Source: Helicobacter pylori NQ4053
GTDB lineage: Bacteria > Campylobacterota > Campylobacteria > Campylobacterales > Helicobacteraceae
Assembly (NCBI RefSeq): GCF_000274605.1
Contig: NZ_AKNV01000003.1
Location: 186,001 to 250,000, forward strand
Direction: 5' to 3'
Length of the DNA stretch: 64,000 nucleotides
In this document: one piece after another, positions 18,320 through 28,070 of the stretch
Layout: each line of letters begins with the position of its first letter
Numbering within the stretch: the stretch's first letter is position 1
Notes under the pieces: generated by a model
Told to the model about the DNA's origin: nothing
What the model saw: the letters and a program-made list of their open reading frames with translations, nothing else
The model's database searches: none
Program-made: the position numbers and the translations under genes

Positions 18320-18949
18320 TTGCAACTTTCACGCCTTCAAACTTTACGCTCCCTTTATATGGAGCGTCTTTTAGGTGAAACTTACACCAATACCAACCTT
18401 ACCAAGCCCCAAAATAAGCCCCTTAACAAACAAGTTTATGAGGGCATAGAAAATTGCAATCTGTGCAAACGCCATCAAAATTCAAAACCGGTGATCGGGC
18501 TTTTTAACCCCACTTCCAAGATCACTTTCATCACGCTAACCCCCATGCTGGATAGCCAATTACATTTCTTGAACAATTTAAAAGCGGCCATGTTAGAGAG
18601 CATTATCCAAAAGGTTTTTAACTGCCCCTTAAAAGATTGCAATATCTTATCGCTCCTTAAATGCGACTCTAACAGCCTTAATTTAGAAGAAGAAATCAAC
18701 GCATGCCTGCCCCATTTAACCTGGCAATTAGACAACAGCGCTTCAAAAGTCATTGTGGTATTTGGCGAGATTTTGCCCAAACGCCTTTTAAACCTTTCTA
18801 AAGAAGAGTCCTTTGGGCGCATCGTGTCTTTAAAAACCAAACATTTTTTAAGCACCCATGCTTTAGAGGACATGCTCAAAAACCCCACGCTCAAAAAAGA
18901 AGCGTTAGTGCATTTTAAAATAGCGCTCCAATTTCTCAATCAGTCTTAA
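18320..18949 (+). CDS. Degenerate family-4 uracil-DNA-glycosylase-like protein
   Basis: 209 aa from a TTG at 18320 (an ATG at 18359 is an alternative). The central block looks like a family-4 UDG: ENCNLCKRHQNSK (the CxLC Fe-S ligand pair), then NILSLLKCDSNS, EINACLPHLTWQLD and KVIVVFGE, matching the NVVKCRPP...ACxPxLxxQL...vvaLG order. The catalytic GEGPGxxED motif is replaced by TLTPMLDSQ, so glycosylase activity is doubtful. The family match is inference from motif order. Confidence 0.6.
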   Translation: MQLSRLQTLRSLYMERLLGETYTNTNLTKPQNKPLNKQVYEGIENCNLCKRHQNSKPVIGLFNPTSKITFITLTPMLDSQLHFLNNLKAAMLESIIQKVFNCPLKDCNILSLLKCDSNSLNLEEEINACLPHLTWQLDNSASKVIVVFGEILPKRLLNLSKEESFGRIVSLKTKHFLSTHALEDMLKNPTLKKEALVHFKIALQFLNQS

Positions 18950-18957
18950 AATACGCC

Positions 18958-20322
18958 TTATTTTTTAACCCATCTCCTTATGGTGCGCAACAAAGGTAAG
19001 GTTTTTTGATAAGCTTTGCGATAGATTTTAAAAGTGGTGTTTTGAGAGAGTTCTAATAAAGGTGAAGCGTTTTGTAAAAGCCGGTCATAATTAACCCTCA
19101 AATCATCATAATTAACCCTCAAATCATCATAATTAACCCTCAAATCATCATAATTAACCCTCAAATCATCATAATTAACCCTCAAATCATCATAATTAAC
19201 CCTCAAATCATCATAATTAACCCTCAAATCATCAATAGATATTAAAGGCTCATGCAAATCACGATAGAAAATGAAAGGATTATCGTGATAAATCGTGTCG
19301 TTTTCTAAAATCGTTTTAAAAAAATCAAGGATTTTTTTAAAACTCAAATTTTGGTAAAAGTAAGCTTTCCCATCAAGGGTGTTTAAAGGGTTTTCACAGA
19401 GCATGTCTAAATAAGCGTTTGGGTGCGTGTGCAAGTATCTCACGTAATCAATCGCTTCATCAAAATCTTTAAAATCATGCACATTCACAAAACTCTTAGG
19501 GTTAAAGTCTTTCGCCACGCTAGGACTCCCCCAATAAATAGGAATGGTATGGCTGAAATAAGCGTCAATGATTTTTTCAGTAACATAGCCATAGCCTTGA
19601 GTGTTTTCAAAACACAGATTGAATTTGTATTGGCTTAAAAATTCGTTTTTGTTTTTGACGTTATAGCCTAAAGTGTTTTTCACGCTCCCTCCCCCAGTAA
19701 CTGGCTCAATAGAATTTAAAGCGTCATAGAAAGCGTTCCTTATAGGGGCGTTAGGGTTGCTTGCGACAAAGCTCGCAAACCCTCTTTTCAAAGGATCGCT
19801 CTCATCATTCACTACTGCGCACAAATTAGGGTGGTTTTCTTTAAAATGATGGGAGGGCTTTTTTAAAGCATAAAGGCTGTTGTCTTTAATCTTGTAGGGC
19901 GCGGTGGTGTCATTCACGCTCTCGGCTTTGTAATGCAAGCTAGCGTAATATAAAGGCATTCTCAAATAACGATTGTTAAAGTCCAATTCATCAAAGCCTA
20001 TGGCGTAATCAAAGAGGTTGAAATTAGGCGATTCGTTTTCACCGGTGTAAAACACCCTTTTAGCGTTTTGATAGGATAGGATTTTTCTGGCTGATCCAAT
20101 AGGACTGCCAAAAACGAGATCGGAGGGCTCGTTAGGGTTTTGGTGGAGGGTGATTTTGTAGCGTTGGCTTAAGATGAAATACAAGATAAAACGCCTAAAC
20201 CCTTTGCTTTCTCTTTTATCCAAAGGCCACCAATTCGCTAGGGCTATATTTAATGGGGGCTTATAATCGGTTTCATCTAAACGGGTGCTGTCTGTATAAG
20301 CGTCTAATAGGGGCTGGAACAT
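18958..20322 (-). CDS. futB: Alpha-1,3-fucosyltransferase with heptad repeats
   Basis: GT10-family fucosyltransferase (454 aa) that adds fucose to GlcNAc of the LPS O-chain to make Lewis X-type antigens. The donor-binding motif NLCFENTQGYGYVTEKIID and IPIYWGSPSV are intact. Toward the C-terminus seven identical heptads DDLRVNY form a leucine-zipper-like stalk whose number sets dimerisation and O-chain length preference. A basic amphipathic tail (KAYQKTLPLLRTIRRWVKK) probably anchors it to the inner membrane. The ATG at 20322 follows AAAAGGATAATC. No long homopolymer disrupts the frame (longest C run five), so the gene is ON. It converges on the UDG-like gene. Confidence 0.94.
   Translation of the reverse strand: MFQPLLDAYTDSTRLDETDYKPPLNIALANWWPLDKRESKGFRRFILYFILSQRYKITLHQNPNEPSDLVFGSPIGSARKILSYQNAKRVFYTGENESPNFNLFDYAIGFDELDFNNRYLRMPLYYASLHYKAESVNDTTAPYKIKDNSLYALKKPSHHFKENHPNLCAVVNDESDPLKRGFASFVASNPNAPIRNAFYDALNSIEPVTGGGSVKNTLGYNVKNKNEFLSQYKFNLCFENTQGYGYVTEKIIDAYFSHTIPIYWGSPSVAKDFNPKSFVNVHDFKDFDEAIDYVRYLHTHPNAYLDMLCENPLNTLDGKAYFYQNLSFKKILDFFKTILENDTIYHDNPFIFYRDLHEPLISIDDLRVNYDDLRVNYDDLRVNYDDLRVNYDDLRVNYDDLRVNYDDLRVNYDRLLQNASPLLELSQNTTFKIYRKAYQKTLPLLRTIRRWVKK
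19089..19235 (-). repeat. Seven identical 21-bp tandem repeats in futB
   Basis: Units begin at 19089, 19110, 19131, 19152, 19173, 19194 and 19215; each codes for one DDLRVNY heptad on the minus strand. No base differs between the units over their common 19-base core, suggesting recent expansion or homogenisation. Confidence 0.95.
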
Positions 20323-20359
20323 GATTATCCTTTTAAAGGAATTTTACAAAAAAAATTCT

Positions 20360-20983
20360 TTAAATCAAAGGCTTGATTAGGGCTAAATTAGGCTCATCAA
20401 TGCAATGCGTGGCGTGCTGTTTTAGGATTTCTTTAGCATTGAAAGCGATTTTGATATGGGCATGTTTGAACATGCTCAAATCATTCGCCCCATCGCCCAC
20501 GACTAAGGTGTCCGTTTTGCTGATATTCAACAAGCGTTGCAAGGCGAGAAGCATTTCGCCCTTAGAATGCGAAAACATCATATGCCCCGTAACCAAGCCG
20601 TTTAAGGCGTTATTTTCCACGATCAGCGTGTTACTGAAAGCCGCATCTAAATGCAATAAATCCCTGTAATGATTGGTCGCTAGATCAAAGCCCCCACTAA
20701 AGCAAACCACCTTGTAATTTTTCTCTTTTAAGGTGCTAATGAGTTCAAACGCCCCCTCAAATAAAGGCAGACTTTCACAAACTTCTTTGGCTAGTTTTAA
20801 GGGCATGTTTTTGAGTTTAGAAACCCTTAAAATAAGACTTTTATGAAAATCTGTCTCGCCATTCATAGCCTTCAAAGTGATTGTTTCCACTTCATCAAAC
20901 ACCCCCCACGCCCTCGCTAAAGACTCAATCGTCTCAGCATTGACTAGCGTGGAGTCAAAATCAAAAACGGCTAGTTTTTGCAC
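20360..20983 (-). CDS. serB: Phosphoserine phosphatase
   Basis: 207-aa HAD-superfamily phosphatase for the last step of serine synthesis. DFDSTLVNAE at the N-terminus is motif I (DxDxT), CFSGGFD is motif II, and GDGANDLSMF is motif IV. The start lies 14 bases after the ferritin stop, so serB is probably read through from the ferritin promoter. Confidence 0.9.
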   Translation of the reverse strand: MQKLAVFDFDSTLVNAETIESLARAWGVFDEVETITLKAMNGETDFHKSLILRVSKLKNMPLKLAKEVCESLPLFEGAFELISTLKEKNYKVVCFSGGFDLATNHYRDLLHLDAAFSNTLIVENNALNGLVTGHMMFSHSKGEMLLALQRLLNISKTDTLVVGDGANDLSMFKHAHIKIAFNAKEILKQHATHCIDEPNLALIKPLI

Positions 20984-20997
20984 CCAATACCCTAAAA

Positions 20998-21501
20998 TTA
21001 AGATTTCCTGCTTTTAGCGATCCCTTTGATATATTGATCAGCCAAATACAAGCCATGGTTTTCATTACCAATCAACTCAATTTTATCCAAAATATCCTTG
21101 AAAAGCACTTCTTCTTCATGCTGTTCAGACACATACCATTGCAAGAAATTGAAAGTCGCATGATCTTTGCCTTTTATGGCGTGATCGACGATATTATTAA
21201 TGGACTCGCTGATGTGTTGCTCATGTTCATAGGCTTTTTGGAAAATTTGAGTCAAACCTTCAAACTTATGCTCAGGCGCACTGATGCTAGTCAATTGCAC
21301 AGGCACATTGTTTTCATTCAAGAAAACGATAAGCTTTTTAGCATGCTCGTATTCTTCAGCCGCATGGTCAAACAAGAAAAGCCCCGAGCCATCTAAGCTA
21401 TGGGTATAGCACCAAGAACTCATGCTCATATACAAGTTGGAAGAGTTCATTTCCTTATTCACTTGTTCGTTTAGCAACTTAATGATGTCTTTTGATAACA
21501 T
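20998..21501 (-). CDS. pfr: Non-haem ferritin
   Basis: 167-aa ferritin that stores iron in a 24-mer shell. Ferroxidase residues are visible in NEMN/NLYMSMSSWCY, the EEYEHAKKL helix (E and H of ExxH) and YVSEQHEEE. It is the major iron store and protects from metal stress; in H. pylori transcription is repressed by apo-Fur. The ATG follows AAAGGAGATACT. The promoter is close upstream (21537-21542, minus strand). Confidence 0.96.
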   Translation of the reverse strand: MLSKDIIKLLNEQVNKEMNSSNLYMSMSSWCYTHSLDGSGLFLFDHAAEEYEHAKKLIVFLNENNVPVQLTSISAPEHKFEGLTQIFQKAYEHEQHISESINNIVDHAIKGKDHATFNFLQWYVSEQHEEEVLFKDILDKIELIGNENHGLYLADQYIKGIAKSRKS

Positions 21502-21536
21502 AGTATCTCCTTTGTGTTGGTTTAAGTTGTCCCATA

Positions 21537-21542
21537 ATTATA
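21537..21542 (-). promoter_or_regulatory. Extended -10 of pfr
   Basis: On the minus strand TGCTATAAT gives a perfect extended -10, 35 bases before the ferritin ATG. The adjoining AT-rich block (about 21545-21610) is where apo-Fur would be expected to bind; I see no strict Fur-Fe consensus, which is not required for apo-Fur sites. Confidence 0.6.
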
Positions 21543-21762
21543 GCATAAATGATAATGAAAAAGTAAACAAGAGTATGAAAATTTTTAAAAATTTATAAAA
21601 ATGAGAAAGAACACCAGCTAATGGCTTGATAAAGCTTAGATTTTATCATAAAAATCCCTTTAATGAGAATTATGTCAAAAAAAGGGGGCTGGTATCAATA
21701 GGGGGGATTAAAAGGGATATTTTTATATAATATATAAAAAGCATTCTTCAATCTAAAAATGC

Positions 21763-21768
21763 TACAAT
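21763..21768 (+). promoter_or_regulatory. Extended -10 of mqnE
   Basis: TGCTACAAT places transcription start near 21775. That excludes an upstream in-frame ATG at 21767 and supports the ATG at 21800. A second AT-rich element (TATAAT at 21726-21731) lies 37 bases upstream. Confidence 0.5.
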
Positions 21769-21799
21769 GTTTATCTTTAAAATGAAAGGGCAATTAATA

Positions 21800-22882
21800 A
21801 TGGACTTTTTAGAAAAAGTATTAGACAATCAAGTTACTGAAAGCAAAGAATTAGTGAAGCTTTATGATTATGATTTATACACGCTAGGGGAAGCAGCGGA
21901 TCGCATGCGCCAAAACATGCACCAAAAAATCGTGTATTTTAATGTCAATAGGCATTTAAACCCTAGCAATATTTGTGCGGACGCTTGCAAATTTTGCGCT
22001 TTTTCAGCCCACAGAAAAAACCCTAACCCTTATGAAATGAGCTTAGAAGAAATCCTAGAAAAGGTTAAAAACTCCTACAACAAGGGGATTAAAGAAGTCC
22101 ATATCGTGAGCGCTCATAACCCTAATTACTCCTATGAATGGTATTTAAAGGTGTTTGAAACCATCAAACAAGAAATGCCTAACTTGCATTTAAAGGCCAT
22201 GACCGCTGCAGAAGTGCATTTTTTAAGCGTTAAATTCAACAAACCTTTTGAATTGGTGTTAGAAGACATGCTCAAAGCCGGGGTGGATTCCATGCCAGGT
22301 GGGGGAGCAGAGATTTTTGATGAAGAAGTTAGGCGTAAAATCTGTAAGGGCAAGGTGGGTTCTTCTCGGTGGTTAGAAATCCATGCTTATTGGCACAAAT
22401 TAGGCAAAATGAGTAACGCTACCATGCTTTTTGGGCATATTGAAGATAAAATCCATCGCATCGATCACATGCTAAGGATCAAAAAAACTCAAAGCCCTAA
22501 AAATAAAGTAGAAAATAAAGAAGGGGGCTTTAACGCATTCATTCCCTTGCTGTATCAAAAAGAAAACAACTATTTGAAAGTGGGAAAATCCCCTAGCGCG
22601 ATAGAAATCCTAAAAACCATCGCTATATCCCGCATTCTTTTAAATAATATCCCCCACATTAAAGCTTATTGGGCGACTTTGGGCTTGAATTTGGCTTTAG
22701 TGGCTCAAGAATTTGGCGCTAACGATTTAGACGGCACGATAGAAATAGAGAGCATTCAAAGTGCGGCCGGCGCGAAAAGCCGGCATGGTTTAGAAAAAGA
22801 AGATTTGATATTTAAAATCAAGGATTCTGGCTTTGTTGCGGTAGAAAGGGATAGTTTGTATAATTTTATACAAAAATTTTAA
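21800..22882 (+). CDS. mqnE: Aminofutalosine synthase (menaquinone, futalosine pathway)
   Basis: 360-aa radical SAM enzyme joining adenosine (from SAM) to the chorismate-derived intermediate to give aminodeoxyfutalosine. The cluster motif CADACKFC gives C59, C63 and C66; downstream GGGAEIF is conserved in the MqnE/MqnC family. H. pylori makes menaquinone by the futalosine route. MqnC is encoded nearby with bamA between them. The start was chosen by promoter position and AAAGGGC upstream. An ATG at 21767 would add 11 residues and overlaps the -10. Confidence 0.9.
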   Translation: MDFLEKVLDNQVTESKELVKLYDYDLYTLGEAADRMRQNMHQKIVYFNVNRHLNPSNICADACKFCAFSAHRKNPNPYEMSLEEILEKVKNSYNKGIKEVHIVSAHNPNYSYEWYLKVFETIKQEMPNLHLKAMTAAEVHFLSVKFNKPFELVLEDMLKAGVDSMPGGGAEIFDEEVRRKICKGKVGSSRWLEIHAYWHKLGKMSNATMLFGHIEDKIHRIDHMLRIKKTQSPKNKVENKEGGFNAFIPLLYQKENNYLKVGKSPSAIEILKTIAISRILLNNIPHIKAYWATLGLNLALVAQEFGANDLDGTIEIESIQSAAGAKSRHGLEKEDLIFKIKDSGFVAVERDSLYNFIQKF

Positions 22883-22912
22883 GGATTTTTAGCGTTTTTA
22901 AGAATGATTAGT

Positions 22913-22918
22913 TATAAT
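22913..22918 (+). promoter_or_regulatory. -10 (TATAAT) of bamA
   Basis: Perfect TATAAT 47 bases before the ATT codon proposed as the bamA start; it leaves a leader of about 40 bases. Confidence 0.5.
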
Positions 22919-22964
22919 AACGCTACTAACAACACTCAAGCTAAAATCTATTAAGGAAATCAGT

Positions 22965-25700
22965 ATTAAAAAATTTATTCTATCTTCTCTTGTTTTCGCA
23001 TGTATGAATACCAGCGTTGAAGCTTTAGAAAATGACGGCTCTAAACCAAACGATTTGGCTTCTCCAAAAGAAACCACAAAAGAGGCTCAAAAAAGTGAGA
23101 CTCAAAAGAATGAAGCTCAAAACGAAACCCCCCAATCCAATCAAACGCCTAAAGAAATGAAAGTCAAGTCCATTTCTTATGTCGGGCTTTCTTACATGTC
23201 TGACATGCTCGCTAATGAGATTGTAAAGATTCGTGTGGGCGATATTGTGGATTCTAAAAAAATAGACACCGCTGTTTTGGCTTTGTTCAATCAAGGGTAT
23301 TTTAAAGACGTTTATGCCACTTTTGAAAGCGGCATATTAGAGTTTCATTTTGATGAAAAAGCCAGGATTGCCGGGGTAGAAATCAAGGGTTATGGGACTG
23401 AAAAGGAAAAAGACGGCTTAAAATCCCAAATGGGGATCAAAAAGGGCGACACCTTTGATGAGCAAAAATTAGAGCATGCTAAAACGGCTTTAAAAACCGC
23501 TTTAGAGGGGCAGGGCTATTATGGGAGCGTGGTGGAGGTGCGCACCCAAAAGGTCAGTGAGGGCGCGTTATTAATCGTGTTTGATGTGAATAGGGGGGAT
23601 AGTATTTATATCAAACAATCCATTTATGAGGGAAGTGCGAAATTAAAACACCGCTTGATTGAATCTTTGAGCGCGAACAAGCAACGAGATTTCATGGGCT
23701 GGATGTGGGGCTTGAATGACGGAAAATTGCGTCTAGATCAATTAGAATACGATTCTTTGCGTATCCAAGATGTGTATATGCGTAGGGGTTATTTAGACGC
23801 TCATATTTCTTCGCCTTTTTTGAAAACGGATTTTTCTACCCATGACGCTAAGCTTCATTATAAAGTCAAAGAGGGGATCCAATACAGGATTTCAGACATT
23901 TTAATAGAGATTGACAACCCGGTAGTCCCCTTAAAAACCTTAGAAAAAGCGCTTAAAGTGAAAAGAAAAGATGTCTTTAATATTGAGCATTTAAGAGCGG
24001 ATGCGCAAATTTTAAAAACCGAAATTGCCGATAAGGGTTATGCGTTTGCGGTGGTGAAGCCAGACTTGGATAAAGATGAAAAAAACGGGCTTGTGAAAGT
24101 CATTTATCGTATTGAAGTGGGCGATATGGTGCATATCAATGATGTCATCATTTCAGGGAACCAACGCACGAGCGATCGAATCATTAGAAGGGAGTTATTG
24201 TTAGGGCCTAAGGATAAATACAACTTGACCAAACTGAGAAATTCCGAAAATTCTTTGAGGCGTTTAGGGTTTTTCTCTAAAGTCAAAATTGAAGAAAAAA
24301 GGGTGAATAGCTCACTCATGGATTTATTAGTGAGCGTAGAAGAGGGGCGTACTGGGCAGTTGCAATTTGGGTTAGGCTATGGCTCTTATGGAGGGCTTAT
24401 GCTTAATGGGAGCGTGAGCGAAAGAAACCTTTTTGGCACAGGCCAAAGCATGAGCTTGTATGCTAACATCGCTACAGGGGGGGGTAGATCTTATCCGGGC
24501 ATGCCAAGAGGGGCGGGGCGTATGTTTGCGGGGAATTTGAGCTTAACTAATCCAAGGATTTTTGACAGCTGGTATAGCTCTACGATCAATCTTTATGCGG
24601 ACTATAGGATAAGCTACCAATACATCCAACAAGGCGGAGGCTTTGGGGTGAATGTCGGGCGCATGCTGGGTAACAGAACCCATGTGAGCTTAGGGTATAA
24701 CTTGAACGTTACCAAACTCCTTGGTTTCAGCAGCCCTTTATACAACCGCTACTATTCCTCTGTGAATGAAGTGGTTTCTCCAAGACAATGTTCCACACCC
24801 GCATCGGTGATTATCAATCGCTTATCAGGCGGTAGGACTCCATTGGTCCCTGAAAGCTGTTCTAGTCCTGGAGCGATCACCACTTCACCAGAAATAAAAG
24901 GTATTTGGGATAGGGATTACCACACGCCTATCACCAGCTCTTTCACTCTTGATGTGAGCTATGACAACACCGATGATTATTATTTCCCTAGAAATGGGGT
25001 TATCTTTAGCTCTTATGCGACGATGTCTGGTTTGCCAAGCTCTGGCACGCTCAATTCGTGGAACGGGTTAGGAGGGAATGTCCGTAACACCAAAGTTTAT
25101 GGTAAATTCGCCGCTTACCACCATTTGCAAAAATATTTATTGATAGATTTGATCGCTCGCTTTAAAACGCAAGGGGGCTATATCTTTAGGTATAACACCG
25201 ATGATTACTTGCCCTTAAACTCCACTTTCTACATGGGGGGCGTAACCACGGTGAGAGGCTTTAGAAACGGCTCAGTTACGCCTAAAGATGAGTTTGGCTT
25301 GTGGCTTGGAGGCGATGGGATTTTTACCGCTTCTACTGAATTGAGCTATGGGGTGCTAAAAGCGGCTAAAATGCGCTTAGCGTGGTTTTTTGACTTTGGT
25401 TTCTTAACCTTTAAAACCCCAACTAGGGGGAGTTTCTTCTATAACGCTCCCTTCACGACAGCGAATTTTAAAGATTATGGCGTGATAGGGGCTGGGTTTG
25501 AAAGAGCGACTTGGAGAGCTTCTACAGGCTTACAGATTGAATGGATTTCGCCCATGGGGCCTTTGGTGTTGATTTTCCCTATAGCGTTTTTCAACCAATG
25601 GGGCGATGGCAATGGCAAAAAATGTAAAGGGCTATGCTTCAACCCTAACATGGACGATTACACGCAACACTTTGAATTTTCTATGGGAACAAGGTTTTAA
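22965..25700 (+). CDS. bamA: Outer-membrane assembly factor BamA, probable ATT start codon
   Basis: 911-aa Omp85/D15 protein that folds beta-barrels into the outer membrane. The first in-frame ATG (23004) would start inside the signal peptide. Reading upstream gives an open frame [20 protein letters not shown], an ideal signal peptide if the ATT at 22965 initiates. AAGGAAA sits six to seven bases before it, and no ATG, GTG or TTG is available in frame there. The N-terminal half holds about five POTRA repeats ([10 protein letters not shown]..., VEIKGYG..., [10 protein letters not shown]). The 16-strand barrel follows, with the VRGF motif in [10 protein letters not shown], and ends in [10 protein letters not shown] with the terminal Phe. 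Confidence 0.9.
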   Translation: MKKFILSSLVFACMNTSVEALENDGSKPNDLASPKETTKEAQKSETQKNEAQNETPQSNQTPKEMKVKSISYVGLSYMSDMLANEIVKIRVGDIVDSKKIDTAVLALFNQGYFKDVYATFESGILEFHFDEKARIAGVEIKGYGTEKEKDGLKSQMGIKKGDTFDEQKLEHAKTALKTALEGQGYYGSVVEVRTQKVSEGALLIVFDVNRGDSIYIKQSIYEGSAKLKHRLIESLSANKQRDFMGWMWGLNDGKLRLDQLEYDSLRIQDVYMRRGYLDAHISSPFLKTDFSTHDAKLHYKVKEGIQYRISDILIEIDNPVVPLKTLEKALKVKRKDVFNIEHLRADAQILKTEIADKGYAFAVVKPDLDKDEKNGLVKVIYRIEVGDMVHINDVIISGNQRTSDRIIRRELLLGPKDKYNLTKLRNSENSLRRLGFFSKVKIEEKRVNSSLMDLLVSVEEGRTGQLQFGLGYGSYGGLMLNGSVSERNLFGTGQSMSLYANIATGGGRSYPGMPRGAGRMFAGNLSLTNPRIFDSWYSSTINLYADYRISYQYIQQGGGFGVNVGRMLGNRTHVSLGYNLNVTKLLGFSSPLYNRYYSSVNEVVSPRQCSTPASVIINRLSGGRTPLVPESCSSPGAITTSPEIKGIWDRDYHTPITSSFTLDVSYDNTDDYYFPRNGVIFSSYATMSGLPSSGTLNSWNGLGGNVRNTKVYGKFAAYHHLQKYLLIDLIARFKTQGGYIFRYNTDDYLPLNSTFYMGGVTTVRGFRNGSVTPKDEFGLWLGGDGIFTASTELSYGVLKAAKMRLAWFFDFGFLTFKTPTRGSFFYNAPFTTANFKDYGVIGAGFERATWRASTGLQIEWISPMGPLVLIFPIAFFNQWGDGNGKKCKGLCFNPNMDDYTQHFEFSMGTRF

Positions 25701-25701
25701 A

Positions 25702-26763
25702 ATGCGCATCAACAGAGAAGAAATTTTGGATTTAATGAAAAACGCGCCCTTGAAAGAATTAGGGCAAAGGGCTTTGAGAGTGAAGCAACGCTTGCACCCT
25801 GAAAACTTGACGACTTTTATTGTGGATAGGAATATCAATTACACCAATATTTGTTTTGTGGATTGCAAGTTTTGCGCGTTCAAACGCACCCTAAAAGAAA
25901 AAGACGCCTATGTGTTGAGCTATGAAGAAATTGATCAAAAGATTGAAGAATTGCTCGCCATTGGCGGCACGCAGATCCTTTTTCAAGGGGGGGTGCACCC
26001 GCAGCTAAAGATTGACTATTATGAAAATTTAGTCAGCCATATCGCTCAAAAATTCCCCACCATTACCATTCATGGTTTTAGCGCAGTTGAGATTGATTAC
26101 ATTTCTAAAATCTCTAAATTGTCTTTAAAAGAAGTTTTAGAAAGGTTGAAAAACGCTGGGTTAAGCTCCATTCCAGGAGCGGGAGCAGAAATACTAAGCG
26201 ATAGGGTGCGCGATGTCATTGCTCCTAAAAAATTGAGCAGTGATCGGTGGATTGAAGTGCATAGAATGGCCCATCTTTGCGGGATTAAAAGCACGGCTAC
26301 CATGATGTTTGGGAGCGTGGATAATGAAGAAGATGTAATAGAGCATTTACAAAGGGTACGCGATTTGCAAGATGAAACCGGCGGCTTTAGGGCTTTTATT
26401 TTATGGAGTTTTCAGCCCAACAACACCCCCTTAAAAGAAGAAATCCCAAGCATTAAAAAAGCGAGTTCCAATCGGTATTTACGCTATTTGGCATGCAGTA
26501 GGATTTTTTTGGATAACATTCAAAACATCCAAAGTTCATGGGTTACTCAAGGCTCTATGATAGGGCAGTTAGCCTTATTGTTTGGAGCGAATGATTTAGG
26601 GAGTGTGATGATGGAAGAAAATGTAGTGAAAGCGGCCGGGACGAGTTTTTGCATGAATGAAGCGGAAATGATAGAACTTATTGAAGACATTGGGAGCGTG
26701 GCGGCTAAACGAAACACCGCTTATGAAATTTTAAAGCGTTATCCGGCTAAAGCAAAGGTATAA
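25702..26763 (+). CDS. mqnC: Cyclic dehypoxanthinyl futalosine synthase (menaquinone)
   Basis: 353-aa radical SAM enzyme closing the cyclic dehypoxanthine futalosine ring. CFVDCKFC gives C51, C55 and C58, and GAGAEIL is the shared MqnC/MqnE glycine motif. The ATG is one base after the bamA stop, so it is coupled to it; a longer reading inside bamA (from 25606) is rejected. Confidence 0.92.
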   Translation: MRINREEILDLMKNAPLKELGQRALRVKQRLHPENLTTFIVDRNINYTNICFVDCKFCAFKRTLKEKDAYVLSYEEIDQKIEELLAIGGTQILFQGGVHPQLKIDYYENLVSHIAQKFPTITIHGFSAVEIDYISKISKLSLKEVLERLKNAGLSSIPGAGAEILSDRVRDVIAPKKLSSDRWIEVHRMAHLCGIKSTATMMFGSVDNEEDVIEHLQRVRDLQDETGGFRAFILWSFQPNNTPLKEEIPSIKKASSNRYLRYLACSRIFLDNIQNIQSSWVTQGSMIGQLALLFGANDLGSVMMEENVVKAAGTSFCMNEAEMIELIEDIGSVAAKRNTAYEILKRYPAKAKV

Positions 26764-26768
26764 AGAGC

Positions 26769-28070
26769 ATGAAAAAATTTTTAATCACTTTATTATTAGG
26801 AGTTTTTATGGGGTTACAAGCGAGCGCTTTGACACACCAAGAAATCAATCAAGCTAAAGTCCCTGTGATTTATGAAGAAAACCATTTATTGCCTATGGGG
26901 TTTATCCATTTAGCTTTTAGGGGGGGTGGGAGCTTAAGCGATAAAGATCAGTTGGGTTTGGCGAAATTATTCGCGCAAGTTTTAAACGAAGGCACTAAGG
27001 AGCTTGGTGCGGTGGGATTTGCGCAACTTTTAGAGCAAAAAGCGATCAGTTTGAATGTGGATACCAGCGCAGAAGATTTGCAAATCACTTTAGAATTTTT
27101 AAAAGAATACGAAGATGAAGCTATCATGCGTTTAAAAGAGCTTTTGAAATCCCCTAATTTCACGCAAAACGCTTTAGAAAAAGTCAAAACCCAAATGTTG
27201 GCCGCGCTTTTACAAAAAGAAAGCGACTTTGACTATTTGGCTAAACTGACTTTAAAACAAGAGCTTTTTGCTAACACCCCTTTAGCTAATGCAGCTTTAG
27301 GCACTAAAGAGAGTCTTCAAAAAATCAAGCTAGACGATTTGAAACAGCAATTTGCTAAGGTTTTTGAACTCAATAAGCTCGTGGTGGTGCTTGGGGGCGA
27401 TTTGAAAATCGATCAAACCCTTAAGCGTTTGAATAACGCTCTTAATTTCTTGCCGCAAGGTAAAGCGTATGAAGAGCCTTATTTTGAAACGAGCGATAAA
27501 AAAAGCGAAAAAGTTCTCTATAAAGACACTGAACAGGCTTTCGTGTATTTTGGTGCGCCCTTTAAAATCAAGGATTTAAAACAGGATTTAGCGAAATCTA
27601 AAGTCATGATGTTTGTGCTTGGGGGGGGGTTTGGCTCTCGTTTAATGGAAAAAATCAGGGTTCAAGAGGGCTTGGCTTATAGCGTGTATATCCGCTCTAA
27701 TTTTTCTAAAGTGGCGCATTTTGCTAGCGGGTATTTGCAAACCAAGCTCAGCACTCAAGCTAAAAGCGTTGCCTTGGTTAAAAAAATAATTAAAGAATTT
27801 ATAGAAAAAGGCATGACGCAACAAGAATTAGACGACGCTAAAAAGTTTTTACTAGGCTCTGAGCCTTTAAGGAATGAAACGATCTCTAGCCGCTTGAACA
27901 CCACTTACAATTATTTTTATTTAGGTTTGCCTTTAAATTTCAATCAAACGCTGCTCAATCAAATCCAAAAAATGAGTTTGAAAGAAATCAATGATTTCAT
28001 TAAAGACCACACCGAGATCAATGACTTGACTTTTGCCATTGTGAGCAATAAAAAGAGTAAGGACAAATAA
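26769..28070 (+). CDS. M16-family peptidase-like protein lacking the zinc motif
   Basis: 433 aa with a signal peptide ([20 protein letters not shown]), so periplasmic. The N-terminal [29 protein letters not shown] aligns in outline with the M16 sequence G-xx-DGLAHFLEHMxFKGT, but the HxxEH zinc ligands are replaced (AKLFAQ), so it should not be a metalloprotease on its own. The second M16 domain (YFGAPFK..., [19 protein letters not shown]) is well kept. In other bacteria, inactive M16 subunits pair with an active one; PqqE elsewhere in the genome would be a candidate partner, which is inference. The stop overlaps the gatB ATG. Confidence 0.85.
   Translation: MKKFLITLLLGVFMGLQASALTHQEINQAKVPVIYEENHLLPMGFIHLAFRGGGSLSDKDQLGLAKLFAQVLNEGTKELGAVGFAQLLEQKAISLNVDTSAEDLQITLEFLKEYEDEAIMRLKELLKSPNFTQNALEKVKTQMLAALLQKESDFDYLAKLTLKQELFANTPLANAALGTKESLQKIKLDDLKQQFAKVFELNKLVVVLGGDLKIDQTLKRLNNALNFLPQGKAYEEPYFETSDKKSEKVLYKDTEQAFVYFGAPFKIKDLKQDLAKSKVMMFVLGGGFGSRLMEKIRVQEGLAYSVYIRSNFSKVAHFASGYLQTKLSTQAKSVALVKKIIKEFIEKGMTQQELDDAKKFLLGSEPLRNETISSRLNTTYNYFYLGLPLNFNQTLLNQIQKMSLKEINDFIKDHTEINDLTFAIVSNKKSKDK

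Noticed and set aside
19089-19235. Regular 21-bp repeats resembling a CRISPR array
   Set aside because: No spacers; units are contiguous and code for the FutB heptads.
25606-25701. Longer mqnC start inside bamA
   Set aside because: No ribosome site, and the extra 32 residues are the bamA barrel end read in another frame.
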